Below are positions 43,814 to 53,386 of a stretch of DNA of 64,000 nucleotides, in pieces. Both the position numbers and the translations under genes were made by a program. The stretch is from CAIWHR01 sp963779805 (GTDB taxonomy: Bacteria; Pseudomonadota; Gammaproteobacteria; Burkholderiales; Casimicrobiaceae): positions 124,001-188,000 of the forward strand of contig CAVZZN010000011.1 of NCBI GenBank assembly GCA_963779805.1. The letters run 5' to 3'. Every line of letters starts with the position of its first letter. The first letter of the stretch is position 1. A model generated the notes under the pieces. That model did not search any database. It was not told the DNA's origin and saw only the letters and a list, made by a program, of their open reading frames with translations.

Positions 43814-44925
43814 CCGGCCAAGGCGCAGATCTCGCGCTGGTGCTCGCCGAGATCGGGCGCCGCAAGGCGCGGTTGCGCGGGCTCCCGCCGCAACTTGATC
43901 GGGGCGCCGATGTGCTCCCTGCCCTGCTCGTCGCGCAGCAGCATAGCGCGCCCGCGCACGTGTGGCTGATGGAAGGCCTCGTGCAGATCGAGCACGGGGG
44001 CATAGGCGATGTCCTTGCCCTCGAGCCAGGCGAGCCACTCGTCGCGCGTTCGGCTGCGAAACGTCTCGCGCAGGTACTCGCGCACCGGGGCCTGCCCATC
44101 GCCCGGCGGGAGGCGGCAAAGCGCGATCAGGTCCGGCCGGCCGAGCGCCGTCAGCAGATGGGTCGCGAACTTGATCTCGCTGCCGCCGAGCACCAGCCAT
44201 CGACCATCGCGCGTCTCGTAGAAGTTGTACATCGCGTTCCCACCCAGGCTGCGCTCGGCGGGCGGATGCGGAGCCCGACCTTCCGCGAAAACGCAGCCGG
44301 TGATGTTTGGGGTCGACGCCATCAGCGCATCCTGCATCGACAGATCGATGTAGTCGCCGCATCCGGTCTCGCGCGCACGCAACAGGCACATCAGGATGCC
44401 GGCAAGTGCCGTCAGGGACGCCGCCATGTCGGCCATCGGAAGCCCCGGCAATGTCGGCTTGCCGTCCTGGCCCACGGTGAGGCTCGCAACGCCGGCCTGG
44501 GCTTCCACGGCAATGTCGTGCGCAACCCGATGCGCCAGCGGACCGGTCTGTCCGAACGCGCTGATCGAGCAATAGACGATGTGCGGCGCCCGGCGGGCGA
44601 CGTCGTCGTAGGACAGTCCCAGCCTCGCCATGACGCCCGGCCGAAACGACTCGAGCACGACGTGCGAGATCTCGGCGAGGTTTAGCAATACCTCGCGCGC
44701 CGCTCCGGTCTTGAGGTCGAGCACGATGCTGCGCTTGCCGCGATGCGTGTTGCGAAACCACACCGATTGCCCGTCCTGTCGAAATCCCAGCTGGCGCGTC
44801 GGCTCGCCTTCGTTCGGCGGCTCGATCCGTATCACGTCCGCCCCGTGATCGCCCATCATCATCGTCAGGTGCGGTCCCGGCAGGAACATCGAGAGGTCCA
44901 GCACGCGAACGCCTTCGAGCTTCAT
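43612..44925 (-). CDS. CaiB/BaiF-family CoA-transferase
   Basis: A 437-residue family III CoA-transferase. The N-terminus is GVRVLDLSMFLPGPHLTMMM; further motifs are ADVIRIEPP, NTHRGKRSIVLDLKT, LESFRPGVMARLGL and ISAFGQTGP, with the likely nucleophilic Asp166 in GLPMADMAAS. Family proteins normally end near AAAGAFG; here about 50 extra residues run on, through the end of the TRAP permease gene on the other strand. The start overlaps the stop of the deacetylase gene (ATGA, 44922-44925). It moves CoA between acids; the donor and acceptor are unknown. Confidence 0.9.
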   Translation of the reverse strand: MKLEGVRVLDLSMFLPGPHLTMMMGDHGADVIRIEPPNEGEPTRQLGFRQDGQSVWFRNTHRGKRSIVLDLKTGAAREVLLNLAEISHVVLESFRPGVMARLGLSYDDVARRAPHIVYCSISAFGQTGPLAHRVAHDIAVEAQAGVASLTVGQDGKPTLPGLPMADMAASLTALAGILMCLLRARETGCGDYIDLSMQDALMASTPNITGCVFAEGRAPHPPAERSLGGNAMYNFYETRDGRWLVLGGSEIKFATHLLTALGRPDLIALCRLPPGDGQAPVREYLRETFRSRTRDEWLAWLEGKDIAYAPVLDLHEAFHQPHVRGRAMLLRDEQGREHIGAPIKLRREPAQPRLAAPDLGEHQREICALAGYDAAGLAALAAAGAFGAVSCRCRARNNAISGARHRMKTVTNIIARNGSAPIAMVRIGTFLPTPCST

Positions 44926-45785
44926 GGCGGCGAGACCTGCGCGGCGAAGCACTCGGCGATCTCCCGCCGCGTCGCATACCACACGCCCGGCCGACCCTTG
45001 ACGTACTCGAGGAAATCCCGCAGGGCGCCGATGCGGCCGGGACGACCGATCACGCGCAAGTGCAACCCGAGCGACATCATGCGCGGCGCGGTTGCACCCT
45101 CCTCGTAGAGCCAGTCGAAGGTCCGGCACGCGTAGTCGGTCCAGGCGGCGGGAGTGAGCGCAGGGCTCAACCAGAACTTCATGTCGTTGCAGTCGAGCAC
45201 GTAGGGCACCACCACGATGGGCCGGCCGCCCGCATCCGCCCAGAACGGAGTGTCGTCGCTGTAGTCGTCCATGTGATACAGGAAACCTTCTTCCGCCAGC
45301 AGACGGCGCGTATTGGCGGTGAGCAGGTAGCGCGACAGCCAACCCACCGGGCGCGTGCCGGTCGTGCGCTCGATCGAAGTCACCGCCTTGCGGATGAATT
45401 CACGCTCGTCCTGCTCGCTCATCGTGAACGTATGCACCCAGCGCCAGCCGTGGCTGCAGGTCTCGTCTCCGCGGTCGCGGATGTAGGCGGCGATCGCCGG
45501 CGCACGCTCCAGCGCCAGCGCGGCGGCAGTCCACGTGCAGTGCACGCCGTACTCGTCGAGCAAACGGGCGACCCGCGGAAATCCGGCCTTGATGCCGTAC
45601 TCGTAGTTCGACTCGTTGCCGAAATTGCGGATCGCCTTCTTCAGGACGACACCGAGCTCGTCGACGGGCTCCGGGCCGCGATCGCCGTCGCGCAGGCTCA
45701 TCTCGGAGCCCTCCTCGACATTCACCACCACGGACAACGCAAGGCGCGCACCATCGGGCCACCGGAACCGCGGATCGGAGTTCAT
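44922..45785 (-). CDS. Polysaccharide deacetylase family protein (PuuE/allantoinase-like)
   Basis: A 287-residue NodB-fold protein of the subgroup that lacks the TFDDG motif, having VVNVEEGSEMSLRDG at the same place. Other conserved pieces are GVHCTWTAAALAL, ETCSHGWRWVHT, GTRPVGWLSRYLL and MMSLGLHLRVIGRPGRI. Relatives include the cofactor-free allantoinase PuuE and C-N hydrolases for small amides. It is coupled to the CaiB gene, so a role in opening or deacylating the substrate before CoA transfer is plausible. Confidence 0.9.
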   Translation of the reverse strand: MNSDPRFRWPDGARLALSVVVNVEEGSEMSLRDGDRGPEPVDELGVVLKKAIRNFGNESNYEYGIKAGFPRVARLLDEYGVHCTWTAAALALERAPAIAAYIRDRGDETCSHGWRWVHTFTMSEQDEREFIRKAVTSIERTTGTRPVGWLSRYLLTANTRRLLAEEGFLYHMDDYSDDTPFWADAGGRPIVVVPYVLDCNDMKFWLSPALTPAAWTDYACRTFDWLYEEGATAPRMMSLGLHLRVIGRPGRIGALRDFLEYVKGRPGVWYATRREIAECFAAQVSPP

Positions 45786-45832
45786 GTTGCGGCTATACTC
45801 CCTTTGCAGATCGTGGACGACTCCGAGCGAGC

Positions 45833-46624
45833 ATGTCCGACCACCTCACTCTCGAGCTCGAATACCCCGTCGCGGCGCTGGTGCTCAATCGTCCGCAACG
45901 GCGCAATGCATTGAACCGCGCGATGTGGCAGGCGATTCCCGGCCTGCTCGCACGCGCGGCAGAGGATCCCGAAGTCAAGCTGCTGCTGGTGCGCGGCGCT
46001 ACCGCCGCGGCATTCGCCTCCGGCGCCGACATCAGCGAGTTCTTCGCCGTGCATGCCGACCGCGACACCTCGCGGGCGTACAACCGCGAGGTGCAGACCG
46101 CAGTCGATGCCCTGTACCGCTTTCCGAAGCCGACCGTCGCTGTCGTGCAGGGACCCTGCGTGGGGGGCGGCACGAGCCTCGCGCTCGCCTGCGACGTGCG
46201 TTTCGCGGATGAAAGCGCAGTGTTCGGAGTTCCGCCGGCGCGGCTCGGGCTCGTCTACACGCTGGAGGACACGCTGCGCCTCGCGCGGGCGGTCGGCGCG
46301 GCGCGCGCGCGCGACATGATCTACACGGCGCGACTGGTGCCCGCTGCGGAGGCGCACGGCATGGGCCTCGTGCAGTACCTTTGCGCGAGCGCCGAGCTCG
46401 CCTCGCGCGTGGCCGGATACACCGCTGCGATCTGCTCGCTTTCGCAATACACGATCTGCGCCGCGAAGCAGGCGTTGCTGGCGATCGAAGGCGGGCAGGT
46501 GCGCGATGACGCCGACACGCTGCAGCGCTTCGAGGATGCGTTCTTCGGCCCGGACTTCACCGAGGGCACCCAGGCCTTCCTGGACAGGCGCGCTGCGCGG
46601 TTCGCGTGGCGTCGGCGAAACTGA
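45833..46624 (+). CDS. Enoyl-CoA hydratase/isomerase family protein
   Basis: A 263-residue crotonase-fold protein. Oxyanion-forming segments are AAAFASGADISEFF (about residues 60-73) and VQGPCVGGGTSLALACDVRF (about 104-123), followed by VFGVPPARLGLVYTLEDT. One usual catalytic Glu is not obvious, so hydration, isomerisation or another crotonase reaction are all possible. It is divergent from the deacetylase/CaiB pair and converges with the amidase operon. Confidence 0.92.
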   Translation: MSDHLTLELEYPVAALVLNRPQRRNALNRAMWQAIPGLLARAAEDPEVKLLLVRGATAAAFASGADISEFFAVHADRDTSRAYNREVQTAVDALYRFPKPTVAVVQGPCVGGGTSLALACDVRFADESAVFGVPPARLGLVYTLEDTLRLARAVGAARARDMIYTARLVPAAEAHGMGLVQYLCASAELASRVAGYTAAICSLSQYTICAAKQALLAIEGGQVRDDADTLQRFEDAFFGPDFTEGTQAFLDRRAARFAWRRRN

Positions 46625-46659
46625 GCCTTGCGCCCTCGAGGCCGAGTCGCACCGCAGCG

Positions 46660-48015
46660 TCACGCTATGGCGCACCTGCCGAGCGCCGTTTCGATCGAGC
46701 CACCGAGGGCGATCAGCTCCGCGTCGCCCCACGCGCGGCCGATGAGTTGCACCCCGACGGGCCTGCCGTCGGCGCTCATCCCTGCGGGAACGCTGATCGC
46801 CGGCAACCCCGCGACGCTGGCGGGCGAGGTGTAATCGGCCTGATCGGCGGGAACCGGCGCCCCGAACCTGAAGCTCGCCTGCGGGGTCGTCGGGAGCAGC
46901 AGCGCGTCGAACTCGCGCAGCAGCGCGCGCCATTGCCGTCGCGCCTCGCGCAGCAGCATGCGCGCTTCTTCGACGCGCTCGGCGCTCTGGCGGGCGCCGT
47001 AGTGCAGCATCTCGCGCAGTTCGTCGCTCACCCCCGCGGCATGCAGCCATGCCCGGTTGGCGACATAGCCTTCCGCTTCCGCGACCAGCAATCCGGCCCG
47101 GCGCAAGCGGGTGGAGTTCCACTCCGGAAACGCGATCGTCTCGATCTCGTTGCCGCAAGCCGAGAGGGCCGCCGTCGCAGCGTCGATGCATTCGGGGTGC
47201 GGGGATCGTGCGTCGGCAATGACTGCGATACGACGATGTGCAGGCGGCGCGCCCGCCGCCGACACGACTGCGGACGAGGGCGTCGGCACCGACTGCTCGT
47301 CATCCTCGTCGTAGCCCACGATCGCCGCAAGCAGGCGCGCCGCATCCGCGGTGCTGCGCGCCAACACGCCCACCTGATCGAGCGTCGGCGACAGCGGCAT
47401 CACGCCGCCGCGTGATACGTTGCCGCGCGTAGGCAGCAAGCCCACCGTGCCGCAATAGCTCGCGGGCACGCGAACCGAACCCAGGGTGTCGGTGCCGAGC
47501 GCCGCCGCACACAAGCCCGCGGCTACCGCGGCGCCCGCCCCCCCGGACGAGCCTCCCGGCGTGCAGCCCGGCAGGCGCGGATTCTCGCAGCGCCCGAAGT
47601 GCGGATTGTCGTTCGTTGCGCCCAGCGCGGCCTCGTGCATGTTGAGCTTGCCGAGCAGGACGCATCCCGCCGCGCGCAGCAGCGAAACGACGTGCGCACC
47701 GCGTTGCGGGTAGTGATTGCGCAGCGCCCCGATGCCGTTGGTGCAGGGCATGCCGGCGACCTCGATGTTGTCCTTGAGGGCGATCGGCACGCCATCGAGA
47801 TCCGACCGCGGTACCCCCGCACGGCGCCGTCGATCCGCCGCGTTCGCATCGTCGAGCGCGGCGTCGGCGGCCACATGAAGGAAGGCTCCGAGGCGAGGTC
47901 CGCGCTCGGCGATGCGCTCGAGGTACGCACGCGTCGCCTCGACCGCAGACACATGTCCTTGCGCGAGCGCCGCTGCAAGCTCCACGACCCCGAGCTCGGC
48001 GACCGGTTCAGTCAC
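46660..48015 (-). CDS. Amidase signature family hydrolase
   Basis: A 451-residue amidase. The Ser-cisSer-Lys triad is visible: Lys81 (PIALKDNIEVAG), Ser156 (CTPGGSSGGAG) and Ser180 (GTDTLGSVRVPAS). The spacing matches GatA and related enzymes. It is not the tRNA amidotransferase subunit by context; it is the last gene of the CaiB-Bug-PrpD-ligase-amidase operon and overlaps the ligase gene by 8 bp. A small amide or carbamate substrate is likely. Confidence 0.93.
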   Translation of the reverse strand: MTEPVAELGVVELAAALAQGHVSAVEATRAYLERIAERGPRLGAFLHVAADAALDDANAADRRRRAGVPRSDLDGVPIALKDNIEVAGMPCTNGIGALRNHYPQRGAHVVSLLRAAGCVLLGKLNMHEAALGATNDNPHFGRCENPRLPGCTPGGSSGGAGAAVAAGLCAAALGTDTLGSVRVPASYCGTVGLLPTRGNVSRGGVMPLSPTLDQVGVLARSTADAARLLAAIVGYDEDDEQSVPTPSSAVVSAAGAPPAHRRIAVIADARSPHPECIDAATAALSACGNEIETIAFPEWNSTRLRRAGLLVAEAEGYVANRAWLHAAGVSDELREMLHYGARQSAERVEEARMLLREARRQWRALLREFDALLLPTTPQASFRFGAPVPADQADYTSPASVAGLPAISVPAGMSADGRPVGVQLIGRAWGDAELIALGGSIETALGRCAIA

Positions 48016-49387
48016 GCGCGAAGCGCTCGTCGATGAGCCGGATGGCCTTCTGCCGCGACTCGACCTGGGTCAGCGCCGACAGCGCATCCGGCGCCTCGAG
48101 AGCGACATGCACGTCCACGCCGAGGCGCGCCTTGAGATGCTCGCGCAATGCGGTCGCCAGGGTCTCGCTGCGCTCGCCGCGCACCTCTACCGCGACGGTG
48201 AGCTCGTCGCGGCCGGCCGTGTCTCGTTCCGCCTTGCACAGGTATTCGCCGGTGCATTCGGGGAAAGCCGCGAGGTGCGCCGCGATCGCGTGCGGGAACA
48301 CGTTGATGCCGCGCAGCTTCACCATGTTGTCGCTCCGGCCGAGGAAGCCTTCGATGCGCCGGAGCTTGAGGCCGAGCGACGAGCTGCCGGGAAGCACGCG
48401 CGTGACGTCCTGCGTGTCGAAGCGGATGATCGGATAGACGTCGTCCTTGAACAGGACCGTCGTGACGAGGTTGCCCGTCGCGCCGTCCTCGACGGCACGG
48501 TGCGTCTCCGGATCGAGAATCTCCACGACATGCGCGTCCTCCATGAGGTACATGCCGTCGTGGTCGGGCCCCTCGCCTGCGATGACACCGGTGTCGCCGA
48601 CCCCGTACCAGTCGAACACTTCCGCGCCGCCCCACATGGCTGAAATCGCGGCCTTCGACTCGCGGCCCATGTGGCCGGAGATCATGCGCATCGGAATGTC
48701 GCGGCCCGGCAGCACGCCCATGCTCGCCGCCGTCTCGCCCAGCTTGCGCATGTAGTCCGCGAAGCCGACCAGAACCGTGGCCCGGAAGTCGCGCATGAGC
48801 TCGATCTGCTGCGTGCTGCGCGTCTCGGCGCCGGTCCCTGCCGGCAGGAACATGCACTCGGTGAAATGCAGGAACGTCTCGCGAATGTAATGCCCGCCGT
48901 TGATCATGCCGAAGCCGTACACCGAGTGCACGACATCGTCGGACCGCAAGCCCTGCAGGTAGAAGACCCGCGCGAGCAGCAGGTTCTGGATCTCGCGGCT
49001 CGTGGGGCCGAACAGGAGTGTCTGGGGACGTCCGGTGGTCCCGCTCGTGGTGTGCAGGATCGCGTGCCGGCCAGGCTCCATGCCATGGAAGTCGCCATAG
49101 GGCGGATGCGCCGCGATCGAGCGCATCACGTCGTCCTTGGTGTAGGTCGGAAGCCGGGACAGGTCCTCGAGCGAGCGCACGTCACCGGGCTCGAGGCCGA
49201 CGGCCCCCCACAGCCGCTGATAGAAGGGGATCCGCCACGCGCGCGTCATCAGGCGCTCGAACTGCGCCTGCTGGGTCGCGCGCAGCTCGTCGCGGGGAAG
49301 CCGGCGAAAGCGCTCGAGGAATTCCGCGCCGACGGGAAACCTGTGCAGGGCGGCGTGCGAATCGAACTCGTCGAAATACGTTTTCAT
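48008..49387 (-). CDS. PaaK-like AMP-forming CoA ligase
   Basis: A 459-residue ANL ligase of the phenylacetate-CoA ligase type. TTSGTTGRPQ (residues 113-122) is the P-loop; DWYGVGDTGVIAGEG and DVYPIIRFDTQDV follow, and the C-terminal domain carries LRRIEGFLGRSDNMVKLRGINVFP, very typical of PaaK. It activates an aromatic or similar acid to its CoA thioester. The gene lies between PrpD-like and amidase genes in one operon. ATG 49385-49387 fits family length. Confidence 0.93.
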   Translation of the reverse strand: MKTYFDEFDSHAALHRFPVGAEFLERFRRLPRDELRATQQAQFERLMTRAWRIPFYQRLWGAVGLEPGDVRSLEDLSRLPTYTKDDVMRSIAAHPPYGDFHGMEPGRHAILHTTSGTTGRPQTLLFGPTSREIQNLLLARVFYLQGLRSDDVVHSVYGFGMINGGHYIRETFLHFTECMFLPAGTGAETRSTQQIELMRDFRATVLVGFADYMRKLGETAASMGVLPGRDIPMRMISGHMGRESKAAISAMWGGAEVFDWYGVGDTGVIAGEGPDHDGMYLMEDAHVVEILDPETHRAVEDGATGNLVTTVLFKDDVYPIIRFDTQDVTRVLPGSSSLGLKLRRIEGFLGRSDNMVKLRGINVFPHAIAAHLAAFPECTGEYLCKAERDTAGRDELTVAVEVRGERSETLATALREHLKARLGVDVHVALEAPDALSALTQVESRQKAIRLIDERFARD

Positions 49388-49439
49388 GCTCGAATGGAGG
49401 CGTGTGTGCGTGGTGGACGGATCGGTTGCGCAGGCCGCT

Positions 49440-50786
49440 TCAGTTCCAGGCGCTCGCGACGGCCGCCTGCAGACCGCTCGTGTCGGCCGCACCCGGCAAC
49501 GCGAGCGCCGCATCGACGATGGCGCGCCTGCGCGCGGGCTCGACCCCCGCCCACGTCATCAGGCTCGATGCCTTCTCGACGATCGCATCGCGGGCGAGCA
49601 GCTTCACCGGATCCCCCAACGCATCGCGCACATCGAAACGCAACTGGCGACCATCGACGAGCGCAACTACGATCGCGGCACCGTAATGCTCCGGATAGGC
49701 CTCCGTCAAGGCGGGATCGTGCGCGACCTGCACGCGCGCGCGGAGCAACGAGACCAGCGGATCCGCGATTGCGTCGGGCTCGAAGTCCTCGAGCGCAGGG
49801 CGACCGCGCGCCAGCGCCACCGCCACCGCGTGCTGCAGGCTGAACTTCGCTTCCTGCACCGTGCGCGGCTCGGGCCGGTCGCAAAAGCCGATCGCGTCTT
49901 CGTAGGCGAGCACCCGCACGCTCGCAACGTCCGAGCACGCGAAGTGCGAGCGCAGCCCAAGTGCGGCATCGATCGCCGCGTGCGCGTGTCGGCACGCGGG
50001 CCACGGCTTGAAGCTCGTGTCGCAGATCAGCCATTCGCGATGCGCGTCCTCCATCACGCGTTCCGGCATCGCGTCCGGGCAGGTCGCCGCGTACAGGCCC
50101 TGCGGGCCTTCGAGGATCATGCGCGGACCGGTGAAGCCGACCGCCGCGAGCTGCGCCGCCACCATGCCCGCGTGCGCGGCGCGCGCGGTGTGCAACTGCT
50201 TCGCCATGGAGCCATCGTGACGAGTCTGCCACAACCCTGCGCTTTGCGTTCCCGCGTTCCCGAGCGCGTGTGCCATTGCGGCAGGCGTGAGTCCCGCGAG
50301 CGACCCGACCGCTGCCGCCGCGCCGAACGGGCCGGCGGTGGACGTGTTGTGCCAGAAGCGATAGTGCCCGGGGCCGAACGAGCGCCCCACCCGGATCATG
50401 GCCTCGTAGCCGACCACCAGCGCGTCCAGCAGGGCGGCACCCGTTGCGCGTGCATCGTGCGCCGCGGCGATCGCCGCTGGCACGACCACCGGAGCGGGGT
50501 GCAGGATCGCCGTGCGGTGCACGTCGTCCATTTCGAGAATGTTGCCCAGCGCGCCGTTCACGAGCACGGCGGTGGCGCGATCGCGATGCCCCGCTCCGAT
50601 CGTCGCGAAAGGGCCCGTCGACCCGGTGCGTCGTGCCCACTCGAGAACTGCGCGGCCGGCCTCGCTGCGCGTGCCGCCAAAGGCGCAACCCAGCCAGTCG
50701 AGCAGGTGCAGGCTGGCGCGATCGCGCACCTGCGCATCGCGCGGGCGATCGAGCACGAAAGCCAGGCGCTCGGTCAGTGAGGCCAT
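49440..50786 (-). CDS. MmgE/PrpD family protein
   Basis: A 448-residue protein of the 2-methylcitrate dehydratase / cis-aconitate decarboxylase-like family. Typical parts are LHLLDWLGCAFGGT, NGALGNILEMDDVHRTAILHPAP, TAGPFGAAAAVG and KPWPACRHAHAAIDAAL. Members dehydrate or isomerise tricarboxylates or related acids. It lies between the Bug receptor and CoA-ligase genes. ATG 50784-50786 has a strong ribosome-binding site (GGAGGAACTGGG) and is preferred over an upstream ATG at 50825. Confidence 0.92.
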   Translation of the reverse strand: MASLTERLAFVLDRPRDAQVRDRASLHLLDWLGCAFGGTRSEAGRAVLEWARRTGSTGPFATIGAGHRDRATAVLVNGALGNILEMDDVHRTAILHPAPVVVPAAIAAAHDARATGAALLDALVVGYEAMIRVGRSFGPGHYRFWHNTSTAGPFGAAAAVGSLAGLTPAAMAHALGNAGTQSAGLWQTRHDGSMAKQLHTARAAHAGMVAAQLAAVGFTGPRMILEGPQGLYAATCPDAMPERVMEDAHREWLICDTSFKPWPACRHAHAAIDAALGLRSHFACSDVASVRVLAYEDAIGFCDRPEPRTVQEAKFSLQHAVAVALARGRPALEDFEPDAIADPLVSLLRARVQVAHDPALTEAYPEHYGAAIVVALVDGRQLRFDVRDALGDPVKLLARDAIVEKASSLMTWAGVEPARRRAIVDAALALPGAADTSGLQAAVASAWN

Positions 50787-50843
50787 CCCAGTTCCTCCCG
50801 CGATCCGTTTGCGCCGCCGGGCCACGGGCCTCGATTGCGACGG

Positions 50844-51821
50844 CTACTCCGTCCGAATGCCCGACGCCTTCACCGCGCGGCCCCACTTGTCGACTTCGGC
50901 CCTGAGCGTCGCGCCGAGCTCCTCGGCCGAACCGGTGTTGGGCTCGACGCCCTGCGCGGCCAACTTCTCCCTGACATCGGAGCTCGCCACCGCGGCGCCG
51001 ATATCGCTGCTCAGCTTGGCGACGATCGCCGCGGGCGTACCCGCGGGCGCCATGATGAACGACGTGGAGCCGCTGTTGAGCTCGGGAAAGCCGGCCTCGG
51101 TCATCGTAGGCACGTCGGGCAGCAATGCGGAGCGCCTGTCGCCGGTCACCGCAAGCACCCGCACCTTCCCCGCTCTTGCGTGCGGCAGCGCCGAGGCGAG
51201 CGTCGTGAACCAGATGGGAACGCGGCCACTGAGGACATCGACCACCGCATCCGTCGTGCTCTTGTACGACACCAGCGTGATGTCGATGTCCGCCGCCGAT
51301 TTCAGGGAGACGCCCAGCAGATGCGGGAGTGACGCCACGATCGCGGCATAGTTGAGCTCGCCCGGCTTCGCCTTCGCGAGCGCCACCAACTCCTTCATGC
51401 TGGTCGCCGAAAGGGAAGTCGGCACTGCGAGAACGTAGGGCACCGTGCCTGCAGGTGCAACCGGCACGAAGTCCTTCAGCACGTCGCGCACGTTCTTCGA
51501 TACGTACTGATTGATGATGTGGCTGTTCGCCATGATGACGATGGTGTAGCCGTCGGGGGCCGCCTTGGCTGCCGCATCGGCGGCGAGGTTGCCCGACGCG
51601 CCCGGCTGGTTCTTCACGACGACCGTGTAGCCCGGCTTCTCCTCGAGCTTCTGCCCGATGGTCCGCGCGACGATGTCGATGCCGGTGCCCGCCGCGTAAG
51701 GACAGATGAGGGTGATCGGCCGGCTGGGGTAGGCCTGCGCGAGGGCGATGCCCGCGGCGAAGCAGGCGTGAGCGGCAACGACTGCGAGCAGCGCGAGGCG
51801 GAGGATCGAAGGTCGGTTCAT
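50844..51821 (-). CDS. Bug/TctC-family extracytoplasmic solute-binding receptor
   Basis: A 325-residue exported receptor. The signal peptide ends AAGIALAQ at about residue 29. Motifs include LICPYAAGTGIDIVARTIG (a variant of the usual AGGPxD), VVVKNQPGASGNLAADAAA and LVSYKSTTDAVVDVLSGRV. The altered ligand-loop sequence suggests a ligand different from that of the other three Bug receptors here. It is second in the CaiB-Bug-PrpD-ligase-amidase operon. Confidence 0.93.
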   Translation of the reverse strand: MNRPSILRLALLAVVAAHACFAAGIALAQAYPSRPITLICPYAAGTGIDIVARTIGQKLEEKPGYTVVVKNQPGASGNLAADAAAKAAPDGYTIVIMANSHIINQYVSKNVRDVLKDFVPVAPAGTVPYVLAVPTSLSATSMKELVALAKAKPGELNYAAIVASLPHLLGVSLKSAADIDITLVSYKSTTDAVVDVLSGRVPIWFTTLASALPHARAGKVRVLAVTGDRRSALLPDVPTMTEAGFPELNSGSTSFIMAPAGTPAAIVAKLSSDIGAAVASSDVREKLAAQGVEPNTGSAEELGATLRAEVDKWGRAVKASGIRTE

Positions 51822-51888
51822 TGGATGTCCTGTTCGGTGGGTCTGGCAGCCGGTTGCAAGGGAGCGATCTGCCCGCCGTCGTCCCGGC

Positions 51889-53124
51889 TCAGCTACTGCT
51901 CTTTCCCCTGCCCGCACGCGGCTTGCCGATCACGCCCTGACGGCGCAGCGCGGCGATCTCGTCGTCAGGGAACCTTGCCTCGCGCAGGATCTCGTCCACG
52001 TGCTCGTTGAACTCCGGGGGTGGTCGGCGCACGGCGCCGCGCGTGCGCGAGAGCTTGATGGGGACCCCGGTCCAGCGGAACTCGCCGAGTTCGACCAGCA
52101 TCTCGCGATGCCGGGTGTGCGGATGGGTGAGCGCCTCGGCGATGTTCTGCACGAGCCCGGCCGGCACGCCCGCGGACAGGAGCTGCGTGCAGAGTGTCTC
52201 GCCATCGCGATGCTCGATCACGGCCTCGATCAGCGCCCTCAAGGCGTCCTTGTTCGCGAGGCGAGCGGCGTTGGTCGAGAAGCGCGGGTCCGCGCTCCAT
52301 TCGGGATGTCCGACGACCGTGCACATGCGCTCGAACTGGGCGTCGTTGCCGACCGCAATGAACAGCGCGCGGCCCTGCGTCTTGTACAGGCTGTACGGAC
52401 AGAGATTCGGATGGTCGTTGCCGATCGGCCCCGGCACCTTTCCCGACATCAGCCAATTCGCGCCGTGCGGATGGGTGAGGCTCAATCCGGCGTCGTAGAG
52501 CGTGACGTCGACGTGCTGCCCCCGCCCGGACCGCTCGCGCTCGTACAGCGCGAGCAGCACGCCGGCCAGCAGGTTCGCGCCTGCGGTGAGATCGACGACG
52601 GGCGTGCCTATGCGCAGCGGCCCCGTTTCCGGCGAGCCGTTGATGGAGACGAGTCCGGTCCAGGCCTGCACCATGACGTCGTAGCCGGAGTTGCCGCCGA
52701 GCGGCCCATCCTTGCCGAACCCGGTGAGCGTCGCGTGCACCAGGCGGGGAAACTTCGCGGCGAGCACGTCGTAGCCGATGCCCCAGCGCTCCATCGTGCC
52801 CGACTTGAAATTCTCGATCAGGACATCCGCGCCCTCGAGCAGTCGCAGGAGCACCGCACGGCCCGCTTCGGAGCCGAAGTCGAGCGCGATGCCGCGCTTG
52901 TTCCGGTTCACGTTGACGAACACCGCCGAGGTTCCGTCGTGGAACGGCGGGCCCATGTCGCGTGCCTCGTCGCCTTGTGGCGGCTCGATCTTGATGACGT
53001 CGGCCCCGTGATCGGCGAGCGTCTGCGCGGCGAGCGGGCCGCCCAGCACGCGCGAGCAATCGAGGACCCGCAAGCCGGTCAGGGCACCGCGGCCGGGGAA
53101 GTGCGTGGGATCGGGCGCAGACAT
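51889..53124 (-). CDS. CaiB/BaiF-family CoA-transferase
   Basis: A 411-residue family III CoA-transferase: GLRVLDCSRVLGGPLAAQTLA, ADVIKIEPPQGDEARDMGPP, NVNRNKRGIALDFG, LIENFKSGTMERWGIGYDVL, then Asp178 in IGTPVVDLTAG as likely nucleophile. It is the first gene of the five-gene minus-strand operon; a 262-bp region to the right separates it from the divergent epimerase gene. It probably activates the operon substrate by CoA transfer, parallel to the PaaK-like ligase. Confidence 0.94.
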   Translation of the reverse strand: MSAPDPTHFPGRGALTGLRVLDCSRVLGGPLAAQTLADHGADVIKIEPPQGDEARDMGPPFHDGTSAVFVNVNRNKRGIALDFGSEAGRAVLLRLLEGADVLIENFKSGTMERWGIGYDVLAAKFPRLVHATLTGFGKDGPLGGNSGYDVMVQAWTGLVSINGSPETGPLRIGTPVVDLTAGANLLAGVLLALYERERSGRGQHVDVTLYDAGLSLTHPHGANWLMSGKVPGPIGNDHPNLCPYSLYKTQGRALFIAVGNDAQFERMCTVVGHPEWSADPRFSTNAARLANKDALRALIEAVIEHRDGETLCTQLLSAGVPAGLVQNIAEALTHPHTRHREMLVELGEFRWTGVPIKLSRTRGAVRRPPPEFNEHVDEILREARFPDDEIAALRRQGVIGKPRAGRGKSSS

Positions 53125-53386
53125 GGTGCTCCTGCACGAGCGTTGAGGATGACGGGCGGACGCGAGGCCGCGCTGAAGCGATGAACGCATCGCCCGTGCC
53201 GATCCATCCTTCACGGCGATTTGCACGATCGCCGCGCGGCGCGGGACGCTCGCTGTCGAGTGCCGCAATTTCGCACAAACGAAGACGTTCTGGAAGCGCA
53301 CGACGCGCTCCGGGGTCGCGATGCGCGGGTCCGCAGCCCCCCGCTTTCCGGTACCCTCGCCATTTTGCGGCCACGGGAGAGCGGCA

